The notes beneath the pieces are model-generated. The model saw only the letters and a program-made list of their open reading frames with translations, was not told where the DNA came from and made no database searches. The position numbers and the translations under genes are program-made. From Pseudomonas sp. P8_229 (GTDB taxonomy: Bacteria > Pseudomonadota > Gammaproteobacteria > Pseudomonadales > Pseudomonadaceae), in NCBI RefSeq assembly GCF_034008635.1, contig NZ_CP125378.1, positions 648,501 through 712,500 on the forward strand: 64,000 nucleotides of DNA, given 5' to 3'. Within the stretch, counting starts at the first letter, position 1. Every line of letters begins with the position of its first letter. Shown here in pieces: positions 43,187 through 51,222 of the stretch.

Positions 43187-45102
43187 AAGGCCTGGTCCTG
43201 CTGCTCGGTCTCGGCCTGTCGCTGGACACCTTTGCCGCGTCAATGCGCTGGGGCGAGATCCGCGACGGCAGCCTGTACCTGCAAACCGATCGTCCGGACA
43301 CCGTGACCGTGCGCTGGACACCCGCGTGGCAAGCGGACGCCAACGAAGAGCATCTGTACCTGCTCGACGGCCAGGGCAAATTGCAGGGCGAACGCTTGAT
43401 CAAGGCCAGCGAAACCCGTGGTACCCAGAGTTGGCCGTTGCTGCCGGGCGCCGCCAGTTATCGTCTGGAAATCCCCGGCTACAGCTTCCGTAATTACCGG
43501 GTCGAACACGATGAACACACCGTGGCGCAGTTCGAGCCGGCCAAGGTGCATTTCAGCGCGCAGACGCAGAACGGCGACGAGTTGTATTTCAAGGTCGCGC
43601 CGGGGGAACACGCGGTGCTCGCCGGCAAGTTTCATGGAGGGGTCAACACCTTGCAGGCGCAACGGGTCGGCGATGACCGGCCACTGACGCTGACACTCAA
43701 ACCCTATCGCGCCTATTGGCAGTTCGACCAAGTGGCGTTGCCGGTCAGCGCGCGCGAACAGGTCTGGCGCCTGCGCCTGCAAGGCAGCGGCAAAGCGGCG
43801 TTCTGGCTCGATGGCACGGCCAACCGGTTTGCGCAGAGCCCGCAGCAACTGCAACCCCTGCGCGAGGACGCCGGACAGACCCGTTTGACCCTGCACGACA
43901 AAGTGCTCGGGCGCACGCCGGATCTGGGCATCGCCTTGCCCTACGTGATGCCGCCCCCGGCCAGTCATGCCGTGCTGGATGCGTTGAAACCTACCGCCGG
44001 CAGCTACTACAGCTTTGTCGATGTCACGGCGAAGAACCCGCATTTCGAAGACGCGTTCCGCCAGGCCTATCAGGATCGCTTCGGCATCCGACAGGACATC
44101 ACCCTGCTCGCCGGCAGTCAGCGCCAGGCCGATCTGCGCGCCGATGTGCAAAGCAACAACGGCCTTGACGCCTGGCTCGCCGGCACTCGGGCATTGGGCG
44201 GCAAAGGCACCCACTACATCGGTTTTGCCGACGAGCCGAACCTCAACTATTCGAGCTTCGAGCAATACCGGGCGATTTTCGCCAGCATGGCCAGACAGGT
44301 GCACAGCGATCCGGCGAACGCCAAGGCCGGGGTGCGCATCGCCATGCCGGCCAGCTCACGACTGATCAACGGGCCGTTCGCCGACAACGCGGCGGACAAG
44401 CGCGGCATCGATTGGGCCCGGCGCTTGCTGAGCGAATCGGCCGATCAGATTGATGCACTGGCGTGGCACGAATGGATGATCCGCGACCTGCTCGCCACCC
44501 GCGTCTACCGCGACAGCGTGCGCCGTGCTGCCGAACTGGTCGGCCTCGACGCCCATGGCCAACCGCGCAAAGCCTTGTTGCTGGACCAGACCAATCTGTC
44601 CAGCGGCTCCAGCCTCAGCCCCTACGATCAGGAAACCCACTACGCCTCGCTGTGGTGGACCTCGGTGGTGATCAACGCTTCGCAGGACGGTTTGCTGAGC
44701 ATGCTCAACTGGTTTCAGGCCGCCGACGAGCCGCAGTACCCCAAGGGCATGCTGCGGGTGTTGGGCGACGATCACTTCGAGCTGAAACCGGTCGGCTTCG
44801 CTCAGCAGTTCATTGCGCAGCACTGGCTGCATCAGGTGTTGTGGCTGGAAAACGATGCGTTTGAAGTCGATGTGCTGGCGATGGCCGGTGACGGCCAGCA
44901 TGGCCTGCTCGGCGTGAACAAAGGCACGCGTTTGCAGCGTGTCGACCTGAGCGGCACCAAGTGCCCGCTGAACAACGGTGCCCTGCGCTACTTCGGCGCG
45001 GACAACCGCAGCCGCGACGCGCCATTTGCCTGCCGCGACGGACGCGTCAGCTTCGACTTGCCAGGGGAAACCCTGTTCGCCCTGAGCTGGAGCGCGTCAT
45101 GA
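43183..45102 (+). CDS. Exported protein, possible glycoside hydrolase-like barrel
   Basis: 639 residues from the ATG at 43183, with a Sec signal (MKGLVLLLGLGLSLDTFAAS). The first 270 residues are strand-rich domains with no family I can name. From about 270 the sequence looks like a TIM-barrel hydrolase: IGFADEPNLNYSSFEQY near 347, DALAWHEWMIRDLL near 425, KALLLDQTNLSSGS near 465 and ASLWWTSVVINASQDGLLSMLNWFQAADEP near 495. The C-terminal part is a small beta domain. This resembles clan A glycosidases of GH39/GH44 style, but catalytic acids cannot be assigned with confidence. An exopolysaccharide hydrolase or lyase in the periplasm would be expected in this cluster. Confidence 0.75.
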   Translation: MKGLVLLLGLGLSLDTFAASMRWGEIRDGSLYLQTDRPDTVTVRWTPAWQADANEEHLYLLDGQGKLQGERLIKASETRGTQSWPLLPGAASYRLEIPGYSFRNYRVEHDEHTVAQFEPAKVHFSAQTQNGDELYFKVAPGEHAVLAGKFHGGVNTLQAQRVGDDRPLTLTLKPYRAYWQFDQVALPVSAREQVWRLRLQGSGKAAFWLDGTANRFAQSPQQLQPLREDAGQTRLTLHDKVLGRTPDLGIALPYVMPPPASHAVLDALKPTAGSYYSFVDVTAKNPHFEDAFRQAYQDRFGIRQDITLLAGSQRQADLRADVQSNNGLDAWLAGTRALGGKGTHYIGFADEPNLNYSSFEQYRAIFASMARQVHSDPANAKAGVRIAMPASSRLINGPFADNAADKRGIDWARRLLSESADQIDALAWHEWMIRDLLATRVYRDSVRRAAELVGLDAHGQPRKALLLDQTNLSSGSSLSPYDQETHYASLWWTSVVINASQDGLLSMLNWFQAADEPQYPKGMLRVLGDDHFELKPVGFAQQFIAQHWLHQVLWLENDAFEVDVLAMAGDGQHGLLGVNKGTRLQRVDLSGTKCPLNNGALRYFGADNRSRDAPFACRDGRVSFDLPGETLFALSWSAS

Positions 45103-45135
45103 ACCCAATTCCGAACAATCAGACGAACATAAAAC

Positions 45136-45243
45136 TGTGGCGAGGGGATTTATCCCCGATGGGCTGCGAAGTAGCTCAATTTTTTCAGGCTTTAAAAGCG
45201 ACGACTGCTGCGCAGCCGATCGGGGATAAATCCCCTCGCCACA
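45136..45243. repeat. Palindromic repeat GTGGCGAGGGGATTTATCCCC
   Basis: 33-base arms (45136-45168 and 45211-45243) with a single mismatch, around a 42-base spacer. It is a dispersed repeat type distinct from the REPs and sits in the only sizeable gap (45103-45296) of the downstream half of the cluster. The reading frame of the next gene stays open across it. Confidence 0.9.
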
Positions 45244-45296
45244 AAAGCCCAACTCCACAGGGTTCGCCCGCGCCAAAAGGTTCAGGAGTACAGAAC

Positions 45297-45986
45297 ATGG
45301 GTATCATCAGCAAACTCAGCCAGCACATCAAACAAAAAGGCCTGCACGCCACCCTTGGCAAAGCGTGGAAGCACTACGTGTTTTTCCATCAGGAACTGCT
45401 GTGGATGGAGCGCGACCTGGTCAGCCCGGTGCCGCCGCACAGCCTCAAACCCTATCCGGCGCTGCGGGTGGTGAAGATCACCGCCGACAATGCCAGCGCC
45501 TTCGCCCGCTACTTCGGCGACCGCATCGCGACCATGGCCGAGCTGGCCAACGAAGGGCACACCGGGCACATGCATCTGGACGATCAGGGCGATGCCGTGG
45601 CGTTCATCTGGGGCAGCGCGCGGGACTATTTCGATCGGCATTACTACGGCTGCATGTTCCCGGTAAAAACCGGCGAGTTCTTCGAATTCGGTGGCGAGCT
45701 GACCCGCGCCTACTGGGGCACCGAACTCTCGGTGGACCTGCAACTGGAGCTGTGGAAAGCCATGGCGCAACAGGGCTGCGACAAGGTTGTGGACGTCTGC
45801 GAGTTCCACAACATCCCGGCGCTCAAACTGCACCTGCGCATGGGTTACACCGAGCAAGGCCGGATCATGAACGTCTATACCCTGTTCGGTCGCTGGTATT
45901 TCCACCGCGAAACCCGCTACAGCGGCTCGCGCCTCGAAGCGTTGCGCAAACCGTCCCGTCCACCTGTCCAAGCAACGGCGGCCTGA
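45297..45986 (+). CDS. GNAT-like acyltransferase, first of two paralogues
   Basis: 229 residues from the ATG at 45297, which has AGGAG nine bases upstream and matches the start of the paralogue at 47993 (GIISKLSQHIKQKG against NVIGKLRDRIRQKG). An in-frame ATG at 45099 would add 66 residues read from a palindromic repeat. The body aligns with the paralogue along its length (HYVFFHQELLWMERDLV, TMAELANEGHTGHMHLD, FIWGSARDYFDRHYYGC, FHNIPALKLHLRMGYTEQGRIM). The ALKLHLRMGYTEQGRI part is GNAT-like (acyl-CoA-binding, then alpha4-beta6). It probably acylates the polysaccharide or a precursor. Confidence 0.85.
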   Translation: MGIISKLSQHIKQKGLHATLGKAWKHYVFFHQELLWMERDLVSPVPPHSLKPYPALRVVKITADNASAFARYFGDRIATMAELANEGHTGHMHLDDQGDAVAFIWGSARDYFDRHYYGCMFPVKTGEFFEFGGELTRAYWGTELSVDLQLELWKAMAQQGCDKVVDVCEFHNIPALKLHLRMGYTEQGRIMNVYTLFGRWYFHRETRYSGSRLEALRKPSRPPVQATAA

Positions 45987-45990
45987 GCCC

Positions 45991-47175
45991 ATGACGGCGC
46001 GATTCGAATGGCGCACCTCGTTGTGCGCCGCCGACTTCCCGGCAGCCGCGTATGAAGCGCTGCGCCTGCGAGTGACGGACCACACGCCGTTCAACAACCT
46101 CGGCTGGTTGCGTGCGGCAGAGCTGACCCTTGGCGAGGGTGAACGGTTGCACATTCTGCTGGGTTGGGAAGCTGACGAGTTGCGCCTGTGCCTGCCGCTG
46201 GTGGCGGCTCGCGAACGCTTTACCGGAGTGCCGTTCCGGGTCCTGCACCACCTGGGCTATCCGTTGGCCGACCGCTTGGCGCTGCTGTCGCTTCTCGATG
46301 CCCAAGACATGCGCCAGGCCTTGCGACTGATCCGTCAACGGCTGCCCCACGCGCTGCTGCAACTCAACGAATTGTCCGAACAGGCGGGGGAAGAAAGCGC
46401 CCTCACCCCATGGATGCCGGCCAGCTCCACCGGTGAGCGACGCCTGAGCTGTCGGGTGCCGGTGCACCTGATCAGCGAGGCCGATCATCAGGAGGTCTCC
46501 GGCGACCCGCGCTACAAGCTGCGGCGGGCGCGCAAACGGATTGCCGCGTGTGGTGCCGAGGTGCGGCGGATCACCCCCGACGCATTGAGCATGCCGCCGT
46601 TGCTGAAGGTGCTCGGCGAAGTCGAAGCAGTGAGCTGGAAAGGCGACGAAGGCGTGGGGATTTTTGCCAGCGAACGCAGCCGGCAATGCATCGAAAATGC
46701 CTTCACCGCCCTCGCCGCCCAAGGTCTGGTGCGCGTGGTGACGCTGGAACTCAACGGGCGCTGCATCAGCTATCGCCTCGGCCTGCTCGAACAAGGCCGA
46801 CTGTACGACTACAACCTCGCGTTCCTGCCGCAATACGCCGATCTGGGCAGCGGCCGGGTGCTGCTGGAAGAATGGATTCGCTGGGGGCTGGACGAGCACT
46901 GGCGCTGGATCGATGCCTCGCGAGTCAGCCTGGAAAACTCCAGCCACCAACTGCACGAGCGCATGACCGGCCAACTCGAACACTGGCGCTGGAGCTTCTA
47001 TTCCTGGCGCCCCAGCGGTCTGCTGCTGGGGCTGGGGTTGCGCCTCTGGCATCGCTTGAAACCGACGGTACAGCAATGGCGGGCGCGGCGTGCGGCCAAG
47101 CCCGCAGCGGCACCGACACCTGTCGTCATCACTGCGGAGGGCGATCATGCCTCGCCAAGTCATAGTCAACGCTGA
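45991..47175 (+). CDS. FemAB/BioF2-like GNAT acyltransferase
   Basis: 394 residues, soluble except for a hydrophobic-amphipathic stretch near the C-terminus. The middle matches the Acetyltransf_6/BioF2 type: DPRYKLRRARKRIAACGAEVR near 170, VEAVSWKGDEGVGIF near 211, and VTLELNGRCISYRLGLLEQGRLYDYNLAFLPQYADLGSGRVLLEEWIRWGLDEH near 248-305. Such proteins often sit in exopolysaccharide clusters and are thought to transfer acyl or aminoacyl groups. It starts four bases after the GNAT gene and overlaps the YdjC-like gene by 29 bases. Acceptor unknown. Confidence 0.85.
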   Translation: MTARFEWRTSLCAADFPAAAYEALRLRVTDHTPFNNLGWLRAAELTLGEGERLHILLGWEADELRLCLPLVAARERFTGVPFRVLHHLGYPLADRLALLSLLDAQDMRQALRLIRQRLPHALLQLNELSEQAGEESALTPWMPASSTGERRLSCRVPVHLISEADHQEVSGDPRYKLRRARKRIAACGAEVRRITPDALSMPPLLKVLGEVEAVSWKGDEGVGIFASERSRQCIENAFTALAAQGLVRVVTLELNGRCISYRLGLLEQGRLYDYNLAFLPQYADLGSGRVLLEEWIRWGLDEHWRWIDASRVSLENSSHQLHERMTGQLEHWRWSFYSWRPSGLLLGLGLRLWHRLKPTVQQWRARRAAKPAAAPTPVVITAEGDHASPSHSQR

Positions 47176-47938
47176 CGACTTCGGTCTCAGCCCGAACGAA
47201 AACGCGGTGATCTTCGCCGCGTTTCAGGCCGGGGTCATCAGCAGTGCCACGGCCATGGCCAACATGCCGGCGTTCGAAGCAGCCTGCGCCATGGCCCGAC
47301 ATGCTTTGCTGCAAGGTCGGGTCGGGTTGCATTTCAACCTGACGTACGGCCGGCCGCTGAGTGCGTCGATCCTGCGCAGTCGCACCTTCTGCGACGACCA
47401 CGGTGTGTTCGACCTCAACCTGCCACGCCACAGCCTGTGGCTGGGTCGCGAAGATCGCGATGCGGTGCGCGAGGAGCTGCAGGCGCAGTGGCAGCGCTGT
47501 GTCGACCACGGTATGCGGCCCAGCCACATCGACTCGCATCAGCACGTGCACAACATCTGGCCGATCGGCGAAATCGTCGCCCGGTTTGCCGCCCACCAAG
47601 GCGTACCGATTCGCCTGGCGCGCAATCTGGGGCAGAACCTCAGCCTGCCCAAACGCGTGTTCAAAGGTTTGCTCAACTGGCGTTTGCAGAGCCTGGCCGG
47701 TGCCACGGCGAACTACGTGTGCACACCAGTGGACCTGCGCAACGACCCCGCGCCGAGCGACGGCGTGCTGGAAATCGTCGCCCACCCGAATCAGCTCGGG
47801 AGCGACTTCGGTGATGCCTACCTCAACCCCGGCGAATCCCTGAGCCGCGTGCTGGAGCAGCGCCTTGGCGGTGTGCCACGGGTGTCCTATGCCGATCTGA
47901 ACAAGGATTTTTTACGCGGTGCCGCGGCACTCGATTGA
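47147..47938 (+). CDS. YdjC/ChbG family deacetylase
   Basis: 263 residues from the ATG at 47147, with GGAGG nine bases upstream. Metal motif NADDFGLSPNENAVI (7-21), VGLHFNLTYGRPL near 62-74 and DSHQHVHNIWPIGEIVARF near 126-144 are the YdjC hallmarks. ChbG removes one acetyl group from chitin oligosaccharides. In polysaccharide loci such enzymes trim N-acetylated sugars. Having both a NodB-type (40884) and a YdjC-type deacetylase suggests the product carries amino sugars. The start overlaps the acyltransferase gene by 29 bases. Confidence 0.88.
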   Translation: MPRQVIVNADDFGLSPNENAVIFAAFQAGVISSATAMANMPAFEAACAMARHALLQGRVGLHFNLTYGRPLSASILRSRTFCDDHGVFDLNLPRHSLWLGREDRDAVREELQAQWQRCVDHGMRPSHIDSHQHVHNIWPIGEIVARFAAHQGVPIRLARNLGQNLSLPKRVFKGLLNWRLQSLAGATANYVCTPVDLRNDPAPSDGVLEIVAHPNQLGSDFGDAYLNPGESLSRVLEQRLGGVPRVSYADLNKDFLRGAAALD

Positions 47939-47992
47939 TTCATACCCACAACAGCAACGTCACCACACCGGGCCTCGGCCACGGAGGGCAAC

Positions 47993-48685
47993 ATGAACGT
48001 CATCGGAAAACTGCGTGATCGTATCCGTCAAAAAGGCTTTCGCCATTTCTTCGCCGGTCTGTGGAAGCGCTACGTGTTCTTCCACTGGGAACTGATGTGG
48101 ATGCAGCGCGATCTGGTGACCCCGGTACCGCCGCACAAGCTGCGTCCGTACGAGGGAGTGCGCAAAGTCGATATCACGCCGCACAACACCGGGGCCTTCG
48201 CCAGGCACTTTGGTGATCGCGTCGAGACCATGGCCGAACTCGCTGCCGAGGGCCACACCGGACACATGTACCTGGATGCCGAAGGTCATGCGGTGGCGTT
48301 CATCTGGGGCAGTATTCGCGACTACCACGACCGTCACTATTACGGCTGCTGGTTCCCGGTCAAACCCGGTGAATTCTTCGAGTTCGGCGGCGAGATGGCC
48401 CGGCCGTATTTCGGCACCAGTCTGTCGGTGGACGTGCAGGTCGCCCTCTGGGAAGCCATGGCCGCCCAAGGCTGCCACACCGTCGTGGACACCTGCGAAA
48501 CCCGCAACATCCCGGCAATGAAACTGCACATCCGCATGGGCTACCACGAACAGGGGCGCATCACCCACGTCTACGGCCTGTTCGGCCGCTGGCGCTTCTA
48601 CCGCGAAAGCCGCTATGAAGGCTCACGGCTGGATAAACTGCGCAAACCGGAGCCATCGGTGGTGAGTGCCGCGGCCCAGGCTTGA
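47993..48685 (+). CDS. GNAT-like acyltransferase, second paralogue
   Basis: 230 residues, aligning over its whole length with the protein at 45297: KRYVFFHWELMWMQRDLVTPVPPHKLRPY, TMAELAAEGHTGHMYLD, FIWGSIRDYHDRHYYGCWFPVKPGEFFEFGGEMARPYFG and MKLHIRMGYHEQGRIT. Identity by eye is above half. It is the last gene of the cluster, preceded by a 54-base gap with GGAGG, and followed by a REPIN. The pair probably arose by duplication with FemAB-like and YdjC genes between them, so the two may act at different positions on the same polymer. Confidence 0.85.
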   Translation: MNVIGKLRDRIRQKGFRHFFAGLWKRYVFFHWELMWMQRDLVTPVPPHKLRPYEGVRKVDITPHNTGAFARHFGDRVETMAELAAEGHTGHMYLDAEGHAVAFIWGSIRDYHDRHYYGCWFPVKPGEFFEFGGEMARPYFGTSLSVDVQVALWEAMAAQGCHTVVDTCETRNIPAMKLHIRMGYHEQGRITHVYGLFGRWRFYRESRYEGSRLDKLRKPEPSVVSAAAQA

Positions 48686-48718
48686 TCAATCGTTAACGGT
48701 GTGGTGGCCATTCGGCCG

Positions 48719-48797
48719 CCATCGCGAGCGGGCTCACTCCTACAGTGGACGGGTGTCGTACACAAATCCTCTGTAGGAGTGAGCCTGCTCGCGATGG
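48719..48797. repeat. REPIN closing the exopolysaccharide cluster
   Basis: 27-base arms at 48719-48745 and 48771-48797, one mismatch, with 25 bases between. It lies between the convergent GNAT and methyltransferase genes and probably protects or ends both transcripts. Confidence 0.9.
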
Positions 48798-48802
48798 GTC
48801 CA

Positions 48803-49609
48803 TCAGGCCTTGCTGGCGACCAGAGTGAAGCACAGCGGCATCTGCGCTGGCTGATTCAGGTACTGGTCGTACACCTCTTCCCGGTTCGAATGCGGGTATT
48901 CCTTGAAGTGCGCGATGTTCAGCCCTGCCCCGATGGCGCCGCTGAAGATCGCGCCGAGGGTGTGCACGAACCAGTAGGACTTGGCCGCCTGCTGCTCGAC
49001 CTTGCCGACGTAGACGATCGGTTCTTCCTGCACGAACGGCTCGGCGCGGAAGTAAGAAGTGGCGAGGCGGTACGGGTCTTCGCCGTCGGGGTCGACCATT
49101 TCCAGAAACGGATGGGTTTCGTAGATCACCAGCTTACCGCCCGGCTTCAGGGTCGAGGCGACATGGCGGAAGAACTCGCCGATATCGGGCATCCAGTTGA
49201 GGACGCCGATGGTGATCAGCGCCACGTCGAAGCGGCTGTGCAGTGAGGCCGGCAGATGATGGACATCGGCTTCGATAAATTCGGCGTTGTACGGCGAGCG
49301 CTGATTCAACTCGCGGGCCTGTTCGAGGAAGGCACTCGACTGATCGACCCCGACCACCGCTCGCGCGCCGAGAGCAAACAGCGACAGGCTTTCGCGGCCG
49401 TTATTACAACCCAGTTGAATCACCGCTTTGCCGTCCACACCGACCTGTTCCAGCAGGCCGCGCAAGGTGTCGTCGAGGCAGGAGAAATCAGCCTGTGACA
49501 CGTCGTTCAACAGCGCTTGCCATTCCACCGACTCACGGTGATGGCGAGCGGAGTCGTTCCACGCCTGTCGATTGCTGTCGATGGCGGTTTTATTGTTGGG
49601 CACTTCCAT
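48803..49609 (-). CDS. Class I SAM-dependent methyltransferase
   Basis: 268 residues. Motif I is VIQLGCNNGRESLSLF near 62-77, then VVGVDQSSAFLEQARE, FIEADVHHLP (about 112) and a motif III-like LKPGGKLVIYETHPFLEM near 157. The C-terminal part is long and aromatic (AAKSYWFVHTLGAIFSGAIGAG, HFKEYPHSNREEVYD), resembling small-molecule methyltransferases of the Methyltransf_25 type. It is convergent with the exopolysaccharide cluster and followed upstream by the 132-bp REP array, so it is probably a single-gene unit. Substrate unknown. Confidence 0.88.
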   Translation of the reverse strand: MEVPNNKTAIDSNRQAWNDSARHHRESVEWQALLNDVSQADFSCLDDTLRGLLEQVGVDGKAVIQLGCNNGRESLSLFALGARAVVGVDQSSAFLEQARELNQRSPYNAEFIEADVHHLPASLHSRFDVALITIGVLNWMPDIGEFFRHVASTLKPGGKLVIYETHPFLEMVDPDGEDPYRLATSYFRAEPFVQEEPIVYVGKVEQQAAKSYWFVHTLGAIFSGAIGAGLNIAHFKEYPHSNREEVYDQYLNQPAQMPLCFTLVASKA

Positions 49610-49707
49610 GGCGCACTCCGGACGATGCTCGTGATTGAGCGGCCCCGAGTCTAAATCAGCCCGACAATCCGGGTTGTTGCGAACTTGTAAGCCCTCACAC
49701 GCCCCCC

Positions 49708-50195
49708 TGTGGGAGCGGGCTTGCTCGCGAAGGCGTCGGCACAGCCAACATTTTCATCGCCTGAACCACCGCTTTCGCGAGCAGGCTCGCTCCCACAGGT
49801 TTTGTGAAGTATGCAAATCTTGCGTTCTGGCTGAAATCTTGTGGGAGCGGGCTTGCTCGCGAAGGCGTCGGCATAGCCAACATTTTCATCGACTGAACCA
49901 CCGCTTTCGCGAGCAGGCTCGCTCCCACGGGTTTTGTGGAGTAGGCAAATATTGCGTTCTGGCTGAAATCTTGTGGGAGTGGGCTTGCTCGCGAAGGCGT
50001 CGGTCCAGCCAACATCTTCATCGACTGGACCACCGCTTTCGCGAGCAAGCCCGCTCCCACAGGTTTTGTGAAGTAGGCAAATCTTGCGTTCTGGCTGAAA
50101 TCTTGTGGGAGCGGGCTTGCTCGCGAAGGCGTCGATCCAGCCAACATCTTCATCGACTGAACCACCGCTTTCGCGAGCAGGCTCGCTCCCACATT
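49708..50195. repeat. Tandem REP array, 132-bp period
   Basis: TGTGGGAGYGGGCTTGCTCGCG recurs at 49708, 49840, 49972 and 50104, exactly 132 bases apart, each followed by an inverted REP arm (TTTCGCGAGCAGGCTCGCTCCCAC). About 3.7 units fill the gap between the methyltransferase and LysR genes. Overlapping 165- and 244-codon frames with 44-residue repeats are artefacts of the array. Confidence 0.93.
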
Positions 50196-50205
50196 TTTGG
50201 CGTGG

Positions 50206-51093
50206 TCACATCTGATTCAGGCGTTCGCGCAGGAATTCGACAAGCGCCTGCACCGGCCGCGAGGCCTGGCGATGTTGCGGGTACACCGCCGACAGGGTCA
50301 GCGGTTCCGGTCTGTAGTCGTCGAGCACCGGCACCAGTCGCCCGTCCTTCAGCGCCACGCCAACGATGAACGTCGGCAGATAGGTAACCCCCATGCCCTG
50401 CACGGCGGCGTCTCTGAGCAACTCGCCGTTGTTGACGCGCATGCGCCCGGTGACGTTCACCAGCAACGGCTTGCCCTGCCCCGCGTTGAAGCGCCACTGC
50501 ACCGAACGCCCATGGCCATATGGCAGGCAGTCGTGGCTATGCAGGTCTTCGGGTTTGAGCGGTGTACCGCGTTCGGCGAGGTACGCCGGGCTAGCGCAGT
50601 ACACCCGTTCGATGGAGGCGATGCGTCGGGCGATCAGCGTCGAGTCTTCCAGCACGCCGATGCGCAACGCCAGGTCGTAGCCTTCGCCGAGCAGGTCCAC
50701 CGGGCGGTCGCTCAAGTCCACCTCCACGGTGACTTCACGATAGCGCTGCAGGAACAGCGGCAGCAGACACCCCAGATGCGCCACGGCAAACGACAGCGGC
50801 GCACTGACGCGAATCGTCCCGCGCGGTTCTGCGGTCTGCCCGGCAATGCCTTGCTCGACCTGCTCGACTTCGCCCAGCAGGCGCAGCGCCGACTCGTAAT
50901 AGCTCTGGCCCAGTGGCGTGACGTCGAGGCGCCGGGTCGAACGGTTCAGCAGCCGCACGCCGAGACGCTCTTCAAGCTGCATCAAACGACGGCTGACGAA
51001 CTGCTTGGACAGGCCCAACTGATCAGCCGCAGCAGTAAAGCTGCCGGAGTCCATGACCTGACAAAAAATACGCATGTCTTCGAACGGGTTCAT
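50206..51093 (-). CDS. LysR family transcriptional regulator
   Basis: 295 residues from the ATG at 51093. The N-terminal wHTH (MRIFCQVMDSGSFTAAADQLGLSKQFVSRRLMQLEERLGVRLLNRSTR) and the CrgA-like effector domain (GTIRVSAPLSFAVAHLGCLLPLFLQRY, DLALRIGVLEDSTLIARRI) are typical. It is divergent from the alpha/beta hydrolase gene with 129 bases between starts, the classic position for a regulator of that gene. The stop lies just before the end of the REP array. Confidence 0.92.
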   Translation of the reverse strand: MNPFEDMRIFCQVMDSGSFTAAADQLGLSKQFVSRRLMQLEERLGVRLLNRSTRRLDVTPLGQSYYESALRLLGEVEQVEQGIAGQTAEPRGTIRVSAPLSFAVAHLGCLLPLFLQRYREVTVEVDLSDRPVDLLGEGYDLALRIGVLEDSTLIARRIASIERVYCASPAYLAERGTPLKPEDLHSHDCLPYGHGRSVQWRFNAGQGKPLLVNVTGRMRVNNGELLRDAAVQGMGVTYLPTFIVGVALKDGRLVPVLDDYRPEPLTLSAVYPQHRQASRPVQALVEFLRERLNQM

Positions 51094-51222
51094 TGTCACT
51101 CTCTGGTAGACAGTCAAACGCTTTATAGCCGCTTTTTCACTTTTCGACAGCTCATTAATCTGTGTTCACGGTTTGAAAACAGCCCGACACAACACAACAA
51201 ACTCTCGAAAAAGGAATTGAGC

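Noticed and set aside
49635..50369. 244-codon plus and 165-codon minus frames with 44-residue repeats
   Set aside because: They come from the 132-bp REP array, whose period is a multiple of three; no start signals or family match.
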